From the NCBI GenBank assembly GCA_947494975.1, contig CANLXA010000002.1, positions 310,001 to 374,000 of the forward strand: 64,000 bases of DNA, given 5' to 3'. This document shows positions 16,547 through 24,811 of the stretch, piece by piece (position 1 is the stretch's first letter; each line of letters opens with the position of its first letter). A program made the position numbers and the translations under genes. The DNA comes from an uncultured Roseicyclus sp. Lineage in GTDB: Bacteria > Pseudomonadota > Alphaproteobacteria > Rhodobacterales > Rhodobacteraceae. The notes under the pieces were generated by a model that was not told the DNA's origin, did no database searches, and saw nothing but the letters and a program-made list of their open reading frames with translations.

Positions 16547-16861
16547 TTACTGGCCTGGCGTGAGTTCCTGAACCAGGGCGCGGGTGTCGGAGGCGAAGAC
16601 GCGGATCACGCCGTCATCGCCGATGATCACCGTGTAGCCGTTGATCACACTATACCCCACCGTTCCCACGCCGGGCGGGATATCGAAGATCTCGGGATGG
16701 ACCAGGATCGGGCGCGCCGTGTCATTCAGCCGGATGACAAGCAGGCCCACGATGGTTATCACGCCCAGGATCATCACCGCCGTCAGGACCGTCACCAATA
16801 TGCGCAGGTAGCGCAAGTTGGCGGGCAGGGGGCCGTCACCTTCGGGATTGTCATCGGCCAT
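16547..16861 (-). CDS. Small single-pass membrane protein, probably DUF6476
   Basis: 104 aa from ATG 16861. It has an acidic N-terminus (MADDNPEGDGPLPANLRYLR), one membrane helix (ILVTVLTAVMILGVITIVGL), and an exterior part with PEIFDIPPGV and IIGDDGVIRVFAS. I recall this as rhodobacteral family DUF6476. Its start codon overlaps that of rluA: the four bases CATG at 16859-16862 serve as ATG on both strands. Function unknown. Confidence 0.8.
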   Translation of the reverse strand: MADDNPEGDGPLPANLRYLRILVTVLTAVMILGVITIVGLLVIRLNDTARPILVHPEIFDIPPGVGTVGYSVINGYTVIIGDDGVIRVFASDTRALVQELTPGQ

Positions 16862-17879
16862 GTCAGGCTCCACGCGCATTGTTTCCGTTATCATTGGCCC
16901 CGACCCGGAGCCGCGCCTTGATAAGGCACTGGCGCGCGCGGTGCCAGTGGGGGAGGCGTTGAGCCGGTCGCGGTTGACGCGGATGATCGCGGCCGGGGCG
17001 GTTGCGGTGAACGATGCCGTGGTGACGGATCCCAAGGCGAAGGTGGCCGAGGGTGATGCGATTGCGATCACGGTGGAGGGGGCCGCCGAGGTGGAGACCC
17101 GGCCCGAGGCGATCCCGCTGGAGATCCTGCACGAGGATGACGACCTGATCGTGGTAAACAAGCCCGCGGGCATGGTGGTACATCCTGCGCCGGGCTCGCC
17201 CTCGGGTACGCTGGTCAACGCGCTGTTGCATCATTTTGGCGGAGATCTGTCCGGGATCGGGGGGGAGAAACGGCCCGGCATTGTCCATCGGATCGACAAG
17301 GGCACGTCGGGCCTGTTGGTTGTGGCAAAATCCGACCGGGCGCATCACGGGCTGGCCGCGCAATTTGCGGATCATTCGATGGAGCGCACATATCTGGCTT
17401 TGTGTCACGGGGTGCCGGATCCGGCCGACCCGCGCTTGCGCGGCTCGAAGGGGGTCAGTTTCGAGGGGGCGGTGCTCAAGATCACGACGCAATTGGCCCG
17501 CCACAAGACGGATCGGCAGCGCCAGGCCGTGGTGTTTACCGGCGGTCGGCACGCGGTGACGCGGGTGAAAGTGCTGGAAGCGTTCGGGAATGTGGCGCTT
17601 GTCTCGTGCCGGTTGGAGACGGGCCGCACCCACCAGATCCGGGTCCATATGGCCCATGTGGGCCATGCGCTGATCGGCGATCCGGTCTATGGCGGGCGGC
17701 GGAAGGTGGCCGAAAAGGCGCCCGGCGGCGCGGCGATGAACGCGTTTTCGCGTCAGGCGCTCCATGCGGCGACCCTTGGCTTCGTCCATCCGGTCAGCCA
17801 GGAATACCTACGGTTCGAGGCGCCATTACCGGGTGATCTGCGTGCGCTGATCTCTGAAATTACGCACCATCACTCGTAA
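16860..17879 (+). CDS. RluA-family 23S rRNA pseudouridine synthase
   Basis: 339 aa. An N-terminal S4 RNA-binding domain (RLDKALARAVP, SRSRLTRMIAAGAVAVNDAV) is followed by the catalytic domain with GIVHRIDKGTSGLLVVAKSD. The Asp of HRIDKGTSG is the catalytic residue. The later LETGRTHQIRVHMAHVGHALIGDPVYG is the second family signature. RluD-like activity on 23S rRNA is likely but RluA/RluC specificity cannot be separated by eye. The chosen ATG overlaps the start of the divergent DUF6476 gene, so its promoter and ribosome site must lie inside that gene. Confidence 0.9.
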   Translation: MSGSTRIVSVIIGPDPEPRLDKALARAVPVGEALSRSRLTRMIAAGAVAVNDAVVTDPKAKVAEGDAIAITVEGAAEVETRPEAIPLEILHEDDDLIVVNKPAGMVVHPAPGSPSGTLVNALLHHFGGDLSGIGGEKRPGIVHRIDKGTSGLLVVAKSDRAHHGLAAQFADHSMERTYLALCHGVPDPADPRLRGSKGVSFEGAVLKITTQLARHKTDRQRQAVVFTGGRHAVTRVKVLEAFGNVALVSCRLETGRTHQIRVHMAHVGHALIGDPVYGGRRKVAEKAPGGAAMNAFSRQALHAATLGFVHPVSQEYLRFEAPLPGDLRALISEITHHHS

Positions 17880-17996
17880 ATCTGCACAAATACATCCGAT
17901 AAATTGTGCACAATTGCACGTGATCGCGCGTTCTTGCCGCTTGCTGTTCGCAGGCGCATAGGGCATACATGGTTCCCGGAATTTTGACCTGACGAC

Positions 17997-18024
17997 TTGA
18001 CACAAAGTTAATCCTATTTACATA
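17997..18024 (+). promoter_or_regulatory. Putative promoter of rpoH
   Basis: TTGACA at 17997-18002 is a perfect -35. A weak -10 follows at 18019-18024 (TACATA, 16-base spacer) or one base later with 17. It lies 60 bases before the rpoH start in an unusually AT-rich stretch. Confidence 0.5.
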
Positions 18025-18083
18025 AACTTCATCCCGGTATGCGCCACAAGGATGCAGCCGGCCCGAACCTAGGGGGACCAGAG

Positions 18084-18980
18084 ATGGCCAACTATGCAAA
18101 TCTTCCCGCCCCGTCGCCTGAAGGCGGGCTGAACCGTTACCTCCAGGAAATCCGGAAGTTCCCGATGCTGGAGCCTGAAGAGGAATACATGCTCGCCAAA
18201 CGTTGGGTCGAGCAGGAGGATACCGAGGCCGCCCACAAGATGGTCACCAGCCACCTGCGCCTGGCGGCGAAAATCGCCATGGGCTATCGCGGCTATGGCC
18301 TGCCCCAGGCCGAGGTGATTTCCGAGGCCAACGTCGGCCTGATGCAGGCGGTCAAGAAATTCGACCCCGAAAAGGGTTTCCGCCTCGCGACCTATGCGAT
18401 GTGGTGGATCCGCGCCGCGATCCAGGAATATGTCCTGCGCTCGTGGTCGATGGTGAAGCTCGGAACGACCAGCGCCCAGAAGAAGCTGTTCTTCAACCTG
18501 CGCAAGGCGAAGGCCCGCATCGGCGCGTTGGAAGAGGGCGATCTGCGTCCGGAAAACGTGGCGCGCATCGCCAACGATCTGGGTGTGACGGAAACCGAAG
18601 TGATCTCCATGAACCGGCGGATGTCGGGCGGCGACGCGTCGCTGAACGCCACGATCGGCTCGGACGATGAAGGCTCCGCTCAATGGCAGGATTGGCTTGA
18701 GGATGAAGATGCCGATCAGGCCGGCGACTATGCCGAGCGCAACGAATTCGAAAGCCGGATGGCCCTGATGGGCGAGGCGATGGAAGTTCTGAATGATCGG
18801 GAAAAGGATATCCTGACCCAGCGCCGCCTGCAGGAAAGCCCGGTGACGCTTGAGGATCTTTCGGGCGTCTACAATGTCAGCCGCGAGCGTATTCGCCAGA
18901 TCGAGGTGCGCGCGTTCGAGAAGCTGCAAAAGCGGATGCGTGAGCTGGCGCGTCAGCAGGGGATGCTGGCCAGCGCCTGA
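18084..18980 (+). CDS. rpoH: RNA polymerase heat-shock sigma factor RpoH (sigma-32)
   Basis: 298 aa from ATG 18084, with AGGGGG 7 bases upstream; the earlier in-frame ATG at 18039 lacks a ribosome site. Region 1.2/2.1 has NRYLQEIRKFPMLEPEEEYM. Region 2 has SEANVGLMQAVKKFDPEKGF and YAMWWIRAAIQEYVLRSWS. The RpoH box QKKLFFNLRKAKAR identifies the sigma-32 class. Region 4.2 has VTLEDLSGVYNVSRERIRQI. It directs transcription of chaperones and proteases after heat or protein damage. Rhodobacterales often have a second RpoH, not visible here. A clear terminator follows. Confidence 0.96.
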   Translation: MANYANLPAPSPEGGLNRYLQEIRKFPMLEPEEEYMLAKRWVEQEDTEAAHKMVTSHLRLAAKIAMGYRGYGLPQAEVISEANVGLMQAVKKFDPEKGFRLATYAMWWIRAAIQEYVLRSWSMVKLGTTSAQKKLFFNLRKAKARIGALEEGDLRPENVARIANDLGVTETEVISMNRRMSGGDASLNATIGSDDEGSAQWQDWLEDEDADQAGDYAERNEFESRMALMGEAMEVLNDREKDILTQRRLQESPVTLEDLSGVYNVSRERIRQIEVRAFEKLQKRMRELARQQGMLASA

Positions 18981-19006
18981 GCTGCCCGCCCTCCGCTTTG
19001 AGAATG

Positions 19007-19041
19007 ACGGCCCGTCGGTAATCCCGGCGGGCCGTTTTCTT
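19007..19041 (+). terminator. Rho-independent terminator of rpoH
   Basis: ACGGCCCG at 19007-19014 pairs perfectly with CGGGCCGT at 19028-19035. It is followed by TTTCTTT and lies 27 bases after the rpoH stop. Confidence 0.85.
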
Positions 19042-19109
19042 TGGTTAACGTCGTCGTAACCATGACCGGGTAGGATTTCCCCAGATCGAAACGGACTGGA
19101 GGAGGCAAT

Positions 19110-19163
19110 GTGATCCATGCATCTGCTTCCCTTTCATCCCCATCGCCGGAACCGCCGATATGA
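19110..19163 (+). CDS. Possible 17-residue leader ORF (GTG start)
   Basis: A strong GGAGGAGG at 19098-19105 is followed by ATGTGATCC. The ATG at 19108 is immediately stopped by TGA, while the overlapping GTG at 19110 opens a 17-codon frame ending IHASASLSSPSPEPPI. Its TGA overlaps the ATG of the next tiny ORF (ATGA at 19160-19163). Such tight coupling behind an excellent ribosome site suggests that something here is translated, but the short length makes chance possible. Confidence 0.3.
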   Translation: MIHASASLSSPSPEPPI

Positions 19164-19252
19164 AACTGCAATCCTTCCATTGGACCTTTGTCACCCGGTC
19201 GCGCCGTGCCCACCATTCGGGCGGGTTTCGCCTGTTCCGGTCCCGCGGATAG
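19160..19252 (+). CDS. Possible 30-residue arginine-rich small protein
   Basis: It starts MKLQSFHWTFVTRSRRAHHS and ends RLFRSRG, so it is strongly basic. The ATG overlaps the stop of the preceding 17-codon frame. It lies in the gap between the rpoH terminator and the next clear gene. After it are hairpins GGCGCC-AGGC-GGCGCC and CGGGCCG...CGGCCCG (19269 to about 19310). Not recognised; expression needs proof. Confidence 0.35.
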   Translation: MKLQSFHWTFVTRSRRAHHSGGFRLFRSRG

Positions 19253-19361
19253 GCGCCAGGCGGCGCCCGGGCCGGGTAAGGGTTTCCATGCCTTTCGGCC
19301 CGTCCCCTTTCAGCCACATGATAGCTCAAGACCCCTGAATCGCTTCCGAAGGCCCCTCACC

Positions 19362-19718
19362 ATGACCCTGACTGCCGATCATATCACCCGCTTTCGCACC
19401 GCCTGTTCAACTCGGCTCCCGTCCCTGGCGCTGCGTCCGCCCCTTCGCGGCCATTGGATGGCCCTTGTGGCCGGGGTGACGGATGCCGCCAAGGGCCGGG
19501 CTGACAGCAATCCGGAGCTTGCCCATCGCTTGCGTGACTTGGGCGCGCGCCCGGCGGATTTTCTTGCGCTGCATCAGGCGTTTGACGGGGTGCTGGCCGA
19601 TATGGATCTTGAGGCCGCGTCTCACTCTGCCCTCGAAGCCGCCGTTGATGCCACGCTGACCGGGCTGCTGGTTGAGGCTTATGGGTTTCGCGCCCACAAA
19701 CAGCCGATGGCGGCCTGA
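19362..19718 (+). CDS. Hypothetical protein, 118 aa
   Basis: It begins MTLTADHITRFRTACSTRLP. A longer in-frame extension back to 19188 runs through hairpin sequence and is not protein-like. The product is helical and soluble, with repeated Ala/Leu/Asp-rich helices (DAAKGRADSNPELAHRLRDL, LHQAFDGVLADMDLEAAS). No signal peptide, membrane segment or known motif is seen. Same strand as the DUF4389 gene 88 bases downstream. Confidence 0.65.
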   Translation: MTLTADHITRFRTACSTRLPSLALRPPLRGHWMALVAGVTDAAKGRADSNPELAHRLRDLGARPADFLALHQAFDGVLADMDLEAASHSALEAAVDATLTGLLVEAYGFRAHKQPMAA

Positions 19719-19806
19719 CGGTTTCGACACGTCCTGTGTCATGCTCCGCTGGCGCCCCACCGCCTGACCCGATAGACTTGCGCTGATCCAACCGGCGGAG
19801 GAAGCC

Positions 19807-20112
19807 ATGGAGCGCAACGACGACGCTAATATCGACGGTCGCCTGAATGGCGAACAGCCCGAGGTCGAGCGGGAAACACTTGTCCTGCGCCTTGTCCACA
19901 TTCTCCTGATCGCGCTGATGCTGAGCCTGGCCAATACCGTGCTGACGGCGGTGACGGTGATCCAGTTCATCGTGATGCTGGTCTCCAAGGGCGAGCCGAA
20001 TGAGCGTTTGGCGGATTTCGGAACCGATCTGGGCATCTGGATCGCCAAGGCCGCGCGGTATCAGAGTGCGGCCTCCGAGGTGAAGCCCTGGCCCTGGACG
20101 GACCTCGACTAG
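19807..20112 (+). CDS. DUF4389 domain membrane protein
   Basis: 101 aa, with GGAGGA upstream of the ATG. Acidic N-terminus, one or two close hydrophobic stretches (LVHILLIALMLSLANTVLTA and TVIQFIVMLVSKGEPN), then LADFGTDLGIWIAKAARYQS and the C-terminal KPWPWTDLD. The LADFG...I.KAARYQ...KPWPW pattern is the DUF4389 signature as I know it. Role unknown; inner membrane. Confidence 0.85.
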   Translation: MERNDDANIDGRLNGEQPEVERETLVLRLVHILLIALMLSLANTVLTAVTVIQFIVMLVSKGEPNERLADFGTDLGIWIAKAARYQSAASEVKPWPWTDLD

Positions 20113-20279
20113 GCACGAACGTCACGATTGGATGTCCGGCCCCCGCCGCGGCGGCCAAACGCGCGCGCCTTCGGGCGCCCGAAATGGGCGCCACTCAGCC
20201 CCCCGCTGCTGCCGCGGACACATCGCGACGCTTTGAACAGAGCCACGGCAGGCGGGTCGGCGACAGTGGCGGCAACCCG

Positions 20280-21467
20280 TCAGCGCAGCCGGGCGCGCAG
20301 GACGCGGATCAGGTTCTCCCCCATGACAGCACGGATCTCGTCCTCCGTCGCGCCCGCGCGCAGCAGGGCATCGGTCAGCGCCGCCAATTCCGACGTGTCA
20401 AAGCCAACGGTCACCGAGCCGTCGTAATCCGAGCCGAGTGAGACATGCGCGACACCAAGCGTCTCGATCGCGGCCATGATGACCCGCGCGACGCCATCGG
20501 GGCTGTCGTCGCAGGTCACATCGGCCCAGTAACCGATACCGATCACGCCGCCGCCCCGATCCGCGCCATTGGCCACGATGGCGCGCATCAGATCATCGGG
20601 AAAGTTCCGATGCGCATCGCATGCGGAGCGCAGGCCGGTATGGCTGACGATAAGCGGGATATCCGTCATCTCCACAACTTCGCGGGCCACGGCATAGCTC
20701 GAATGCGCGAGGTCCAGCACCATGTCGCGGGCCACCACCTCTTCCACAACGGCGCGGCCAAACTCGGTGAGGCCCGCATCCGCCTCGCCGTGGAGCGACC
20801 CGCCCAGTTCGTTGTCGAAGAAATGCTGCAGCCCGATCACGCGATATCCGGCCGCCTCCATCCGGTCCAGATTGGCCATGTCGCCCTCCAGCGCATGGGC
20901 CCCTTCGATGCCAAGCATCCCGGCCATTACCGGCTCACCGCCCGCGCGCGCCTCCAGAACGGCGTCCAGCCCGGCGCGGTCCGTCACCACGCGCAACGCG
21001 CCACCGGACGCCTCGGCAAAGCCGTGCAACCGCTCCGCCTGATACAGCGCGCGTTCCGCCAGGCTGCCCCAGGTGCGGGGCGGCCACAGCTGCGCGAGGG
21101 CCAGAAGCGTGATGTTGTCGGTCGCGTCGGCCGAGTTCTCTTCGTAATTCTGCCCCGCCGGGCTCTTCGTGACGGCGGTGAAGACCTGCACCGCGACATT
21201 GCCCTCCAGCAGGCGCGGGAGATCGACATGGCCGCGCGTGCCGCGCTCTGTCAGGTCACGGTTCCACAGCAGACTGTCGGCATGCCAGTCTCCGATCACC
21301 AGATCAGAATGGAGCGCGGCCGCCTCGTCCGATACCGGGTAGGGGCCCTGCCAGTTCACCGTGTTCCGGTCGGCCTCCACATAGCCGGGGCCAAAATAGA
21401 GGGCTGCGATGACGGCCAGAACGGCCACCAGAAGGATGCGCCCAAGCCATTTTCCCAAGGTCTGCAT
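20280..21467 (-). CDS. Membrane dipeptidase (peptidase family M19)
   Basis: 395 aa. An N-terminal membrane anchor (LGRILLVAVLAVIAALYFG) is followed by the amidohydrolase-fold dipeptidase. Zinc and active-site elements are visible: VIGDWHADSLLWNRD, GIEGAHALEGD, IVSHTGLRSACDAHRNFPDD and LGSDYDGSV. It cleaves dipeptides, often with a C-terminal D-residue, on the periplasmic side. GGAGGG lies 7 bases before the ATG. It is transcribed alone, divergent from the zinc-finger gene. Confidence 0.93.
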   Translation of the reverse strand: MQTLGKWLGRILLVAVLAVIAALYFGPGYVEADRNTVNWQGPYPVSDEAAALHSDLVIGDWHADSLLWNRDLTERGTRGHVDLPRLLEGNVAVQVFTAVTKSPAGQNYEENSADATDNITLLALAQLWPPRTWGSLAERALYQAERLHGFAEASGGALRVVTDRAGLDAVLEARAGGEPVMAGMLGIEGAHALEGDMANLDRMEAAGYRVIGLQHFFDNELGGSLHGEADAGLTEFGRAVVEEVVARDMVLDLAHSSYAVAREVVEMTDIPLIVSHTGLRSACDAHRNFPDDLMRAIVANGADRGGGVIGIGYWADVTCDDSPDGVARVIMAAIETLGVAHVSLGSDYDGSVTVGFDTSELAALTDALLRAGATEDEIRAVMGENLIRVLRARLR

Positions 21468-21545
21468 TCTTGATCCCTCCCACTATTGCACCCACGTTAA
21501 GCGGGTGTCGAACAGGCGCAAGGGCGACGTTGCGGGAGAGGGGCC

Positions 21546-21815
21546 ATGGCAGGCGGATGGGCAAAAGACGGTGCTGTCAGTGAACAGATCGAAGCGTCGA
21601 TCTCGGACGAACTGGCCCGGATGCGTTCGCGCAAACGGCCGCAAGGCGACAGCCTGACCCATTGCGCCGATTGCGAAGAACCGATCCCCGAAGCCAGGCG
21701 GATTGCGATCCCTGGCGTGAAGCTGTGCATTGATTGTGCCTCCGACCGGGACGCCCGCCCCGATATGCGTGGTGGCATCAACCGGCGCGGATCGAAGGAT
21801 TCTCAGCTGAAATAG
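21546..21815 (+). CDS. DksA/TraR-type C4 zinc-finger protein
   Basis: 89 aa. The zinc site is CADC...CIDC (THCADCEEPIPEARRIAIPG and KLCIDCAS), a C4 finger of the DksA/TraR type. An N-terminal helix (VSEQIEASISDELARMRSRK) stands in place of the long DksA coiled coil. TraR-like short forms can act on RNA polymerase secondary channel function. That role is inferred from the family and not shown here. Confidence 0.85.
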   Translation: MAGGWAKDGAVSEQIEASISDELARMRSRKRPQGDSLTHCADCEEPIPEARRIAIPGVKLCIDCASDRDARPDMRGGINRRGSKDSQLK

Positions 21816-21956
21816 GTGTCACAGCCCCGCGTCGCGTGCCGCATCCGCAATCACCATCCGCGTGGCCTGGCCTAGCCGGTCGAAGTCGATCACCCCAGGG
21901 ACGCCGCAGCGCTTGCCCGCCGGGACACGGCCCCATACCCTTCGGTCGGGACAAGG

Positions 21957-23018
21957 ATGAGGTGCGACGTGGTCCGACGGGTGGCGCAGGAAGAGACGTT
22001 TCATGGCACCGCCGCGGGGCAGGCCCCCAATGTCGTGGCCCTGGCCGAAACCTTCGGATTGTCCGAGCGTCAGGCCCAATGCATGGCGCTTCTGCGGATG
22101 GGTTCCTCGGCCCCGGCCATTGCAGACGTTCTGTCGATCTCTCCCTCAACGCTCGAAACCCACCTGGCCGATCTGCGCCGCAAGTTTGGCTGCGCCACGA
22201 CGCCCAAGCTGGTGGCGCATCTGCGCGACCTGATCGCGGAGGAGGAGCTGGATGCCTTCCATTGCTGGCCCTCGCAAACAAATGCGCCCCTGGATGGCAC
22301 GGCCCTTCCCCCCGAAATCGGCGACCGCCTGCGCCGGGCGACAAGCCTCGATCAGGCGTTGGGCGTGCTGCAGGACGCCCTCGCGCCGCTCGGCCCGCGG
22401 CACCTCTACTACTGTTTCCTGCCGCATTCGGTTCAGGGGTTCTTGCGCGGCGACATCGTGGACGCGTTTCGCGCCCCGCCCCAGATCGAACACGCCTTTC
22501 ACGCCAATGGCGGGCTGATGGGCCAACCCATCGCGCTGTCGCTCTTCGACGCGCCGACCAGCGTGCCGGTGATGCCGCTCGATGGCGTGGCGCAGCCCAA
22601 GGGCCTCGCGGCGTTCTGCGATGCATGCCGGGCGGATGGGGCGAGCCATCTCATGGCGTTGGGGTTTCCGGCAGGCCCCGGCTTCGTCGGCATGGCCATC
22701 ACCTTCGCGCCCCGCGGCGATGCCACCGAATTGGTGCAGCAGGGCGCCGACCGCATCCGCGCCACCGCCATGGCGCTCCACGCCTCGGTCCTGACGAACG
22801 GCACGCTGGCCGCGCGGTTTCGTCTGACGATCCGCGAGCGCGATGCGCTTAGTGCCCTCGCGCTCGGCAAACGCGCCAGCGAGGCGGCCCGGCAGATGAA
22901 GATCAGCGAACGGGCCTTTTCCAAGCTGCTGGCCTCCGCGCGGACCAAGCTGAACGCGCGCACCAACGCCGAAGCCGTTGGAAAGGCAGCGATTGTCAAC
23001 GCGCTGGTGTTTTTGTGA
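21957..23018 (+). CDS. LuxR-family regulator with two helix-turn-helix domains
   Basis: 353 aa. A LuxR-type HTH is at the N-terminus (residues about 27-90: FGLSERQAQCMALLRMGSSA, ISPSTLETHLADLRRKFG). A second, more diverged one is at the C-terminus (about 285-345: LTIRERDALSALALGKRASE, ISERAFSKLLASARTKLNA). Between them lies a 190-residue domain with the look of a GAF or autoinducer-binding fold (QALGVLQDALAPLGPRHLYY, LMALGFPAGPGFVGMAITFA). LuxR-family proteins normally carry one HTH at the end, so this layout is unusual. The next gene on this strand encodes a VPLPA-CTERM protein and is a candidate target. Confidence 0.78.
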   Translation: MRCDVVRRVAQEETFHGTAAGQAPNVVALAETFGLSERQAQCMALLRMGSSAPAIADVLSISPSTLETHLADLRRKFGCATTPKLVAHLRDLIAEEELDAFHCWPSQTNAPLDGTALPPEIGDRLRRATSLDQALGVLQDALAPLGPRHLYYCFLPHSVQGFLRGDIVDAFRAPPQIEHAFHANGGLMGQPIALSLFDAPTSVPVMPLDGVAQPKGLAAFCDACRADGASHLMALGFPAGPGFVGMAITFAPRGDATELVQQGADRIRATAMALHASVLTNGTLAARFRLTIRERDALSALALGKRASEAARQMKISERAFSKLLASARTKLNARTNAEAVGKAAIVNALVFL

Positions 23019-23029
23019 AAAAATCGCCC

Positions 23030-23090
23030 TTCCCCTGAAAATCGTGCGAAATGCTGAACCAAACCGGCGGGTTGGTGCGATTGCCGGGGC
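23030..23090. promoter_or_regulatory. Possible operator upstream of the VPLPA-CTERM gene
   Basis: The gap between the LuxR gene and the surface-protein gene contains an inverted repeat ACCAAACC-GGCG-GGTTGGT (near 23059-23077, one bulge). It has no T-run, so an operator is more likely than a terminator. Confidence 0.35.
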
Positions 23091-23161
23091 CCGTCGCGCG
23101 CCCTTACCGTCACGTCAGGTGTCACGGATACCTGCATTTTCATCCGGTAAGGACGCATATT

Positions 23162-23797
23162 ATGAAATCTGTTCTCTCACTCGTTGTCGCCGCGGGAGTG
23201 GCCTGTGGTACTCCGGCTTTGGCAAGCCTCGTCGATCTGGAATACACGCTGACCCGCAATGATCCCACGGATGGCGGGGCGGCGACCTTCTCCTACGATT
23301 TTCAACTGATCGTCGATCTTGACGATCCCGATTATGTCGACGGCATGGGGTTTGAGCGCATTCTAGTGGGCGGCGCCTTTATCGGTGATCCCCGCCCGTT
23401 CGAATCCACATGGCTCACTCCGCCCAGCGGCTGGGGTACCAATGTGCAGGTCGGGCGGCTCAGCGGCACGTTCCTGCAGTTCGGCGATGATATTGCCGCG
23501 CCCTATTGGGTGCCCGATGCCGGGGATCGCAGCCTGCGATTCTCGGGCCTGACGGAAAACGCCGATCCCGGCCCGATCCTGTGGAGCTATGCCGGTTACA
23601 CCGATGTCGACGATCCCCGCAGCATCTTTCTCTTCCTGGATCCTTTCGTGGCCGGGCAGGTCTCGGCGCTGACGGATCTGGATCCGACCGATCCCGGCCC
23701 GTCACCCGTGCCGCTTCCGGCGGGATTGCCCTTGCTGCTGGCGGGTCTTGCGGCCTTTGCCGGGTGCCGCAGGCTGTCTGACCGGCGCGCCACCTGA
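23162..23797 (+). CDS. VPLPA-CTERM sorting-domain surface protein
   Basis: 211 aa from ATG 23162; the longer frame upstream is not protein-like. It has a signal peptide MKSVLSLVVAAGVACGTPALA and then a beta-rich domain with no recognised enzyme motif. The C-terminus has PSPVPLPAGLPLLLAGLAAF followed by CRRLSDRR: the VPLPA motif, a hydrophobic helix and a basic end. This is the rhodobacteral variant of PEP-CTERM signals, which are processed by an exosortase and linked to exopolysaccharide. No exosortase gene is in this window. The regulator upstream may control it. Confidence 0.85.
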   Translation: MKSVLSLVVAAGVACGTPALASLVDLEYTLTRNDPTDGGAATFSYDFQLIVDLDDPDYVDGMGFERILVGGAFIGDPRPFESTWLTPPSGWGTNVQVGRLSGTFLQFGDDIAAPYWVPDAGDRSLRFSGLTENADPGPILWSYAGYTDVDDPRSIFLFLDPFVAGQVSALTDLDPTDPGPSPVPLPAGLPLLLAGLAAFAGCRRLSDRRAT

Positions 23798-23893
23798 GCC
23801 ACGAAATGTCGTGAAACCAACACCCCCGGCCTCCTGTCCGGGGGACATCACCCGCGACGGCCCGTTTGGCGTGGAAGAAAGGGGTCCGCCCGA

Positions 23894-24811
23894 TCAGGCC
23901 CCAAGGCCCGCCGCATCCGCGGCAATCGCAAGGGCCAGTCGCGCCGCCTGTTCCAGCCGTCCGAAATCAACGCGGTCCGGCGTGTCGGTCGAGGAATGGT
24001 AATGCGGGCTCTCCACGCCGCCATCATAGAGCCCGATCGCGGGAAAGCCCTGCGCCTCGAACGGCATGTAATCGCTGCCCCAGATATCGGTATGGGTCGT
24101 TGCCAGCGTCGTATGCTGCGCCGCAAGTTCCGCCGCGCGCAGTCCGAAGGTGCGGGCGGCCGCATCGTTGCTGGCACTCACATTGCCCTGATCGAATTCG
24201 ATCACCATAGGGGCATCGGGCCGGGCCGGACGAACCCCCAACATGTCGAGGTTGAGCATCAGTGCGATGGGCCAGCCGTCGCGCGCCGCGATCTCGGCAC
24301 AGGCCAGCGAGCCCACCAGGTCCTGCTCCTCCCCCGCAAAGGCCACGCTGACGATCTCTCGATCCAGTTCCAGCGCCGCCAGGATCCGGTGCGCCTCCAG
24401 CAACGCCGCGATGCCCGTGGCATTATCATTGGCACCGGGCGCCAGCCGCAGCGGATCTTCCGAGGTGGAATCGAAATGCGCCCCGATCAGGATGATCTCA
24501 CGCCCGCTCTCAAGGTTGCCCGCCACGACATTGTGCCGGGTCTTGCCCGTCGGCATGGTGAAGGGCATCGGCCTTGGCTCCGCGCCGATGGCCTCAAAGG
24601 CGTCCACCATCCATTGCTCGACCGCCGGGAAATTCGGATGATCCGTCGATCGCGTCGGAAACGCGCTGAGGGTGAAGACGGTCTCGCGCAACGCCCGCGC
24701 ATCGACCCGGTCCAGCGCCGCCGCCAGCGGATCGCCCTGCGCCCGCAACATACCCGGCGCTAGCAGCGCGACGGCGCCACCGGCCAGCATGTCGCGGCGA
24801 TGCAGCATCAT
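23894..24811 (-). CDS. M28-family zinc aminopeptidase, probably Tat-exported
   Basis: 305 aa. An N-terminal HRRDMLAGGAVALLAPG looks like a twin-arginine signal peptide ending at MLRAQG. Zinc ligands and catalytic residues are placed as in M28: GAHFDSTSED, PGANDNATGIAALLE, VAFAGEEQDLVGS, MLNLDMLG and HYHSSTDTPD. It likely removes N-terminal residues from peptides in the periplasm. Its ATG overlaps the NUDIX stop (ATGA), making it the last gene of a pepF-nudK-M28 operon. Confidence 0.9.
   Translation of the reverse strand: MMLHRRDMLAGGAVALLAPGMLRAQGDPLAAALDRVDARALRETVFTLSAFPTRSTDHPNFPAVEQWMVDAFEAIGAEPRPMPFTMPTGKTRHNVVAGNLESGREIILIGAHFDSTSEDPLRLAPGANDNATGIAALLEAHRILAALELDREIVSVAFAGEEQDLVGSLACAEIAARDGWPIALMLNLDMLGVRPARPDAPMVIEFDQGNVSASNDAAARTFGLRAAELAAQHTTLATTHTDIWGSDYMPFEAQGFPAIGLYDGGVESPHYHSSTDTPDRVDFGRLEQAARLALAIAADAAGLGA

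Noticed and set aside
23059-23077. Terminator after the LuxR gene
   Set aside because: Inverted repeat has no T-run; treated as a possible operator.
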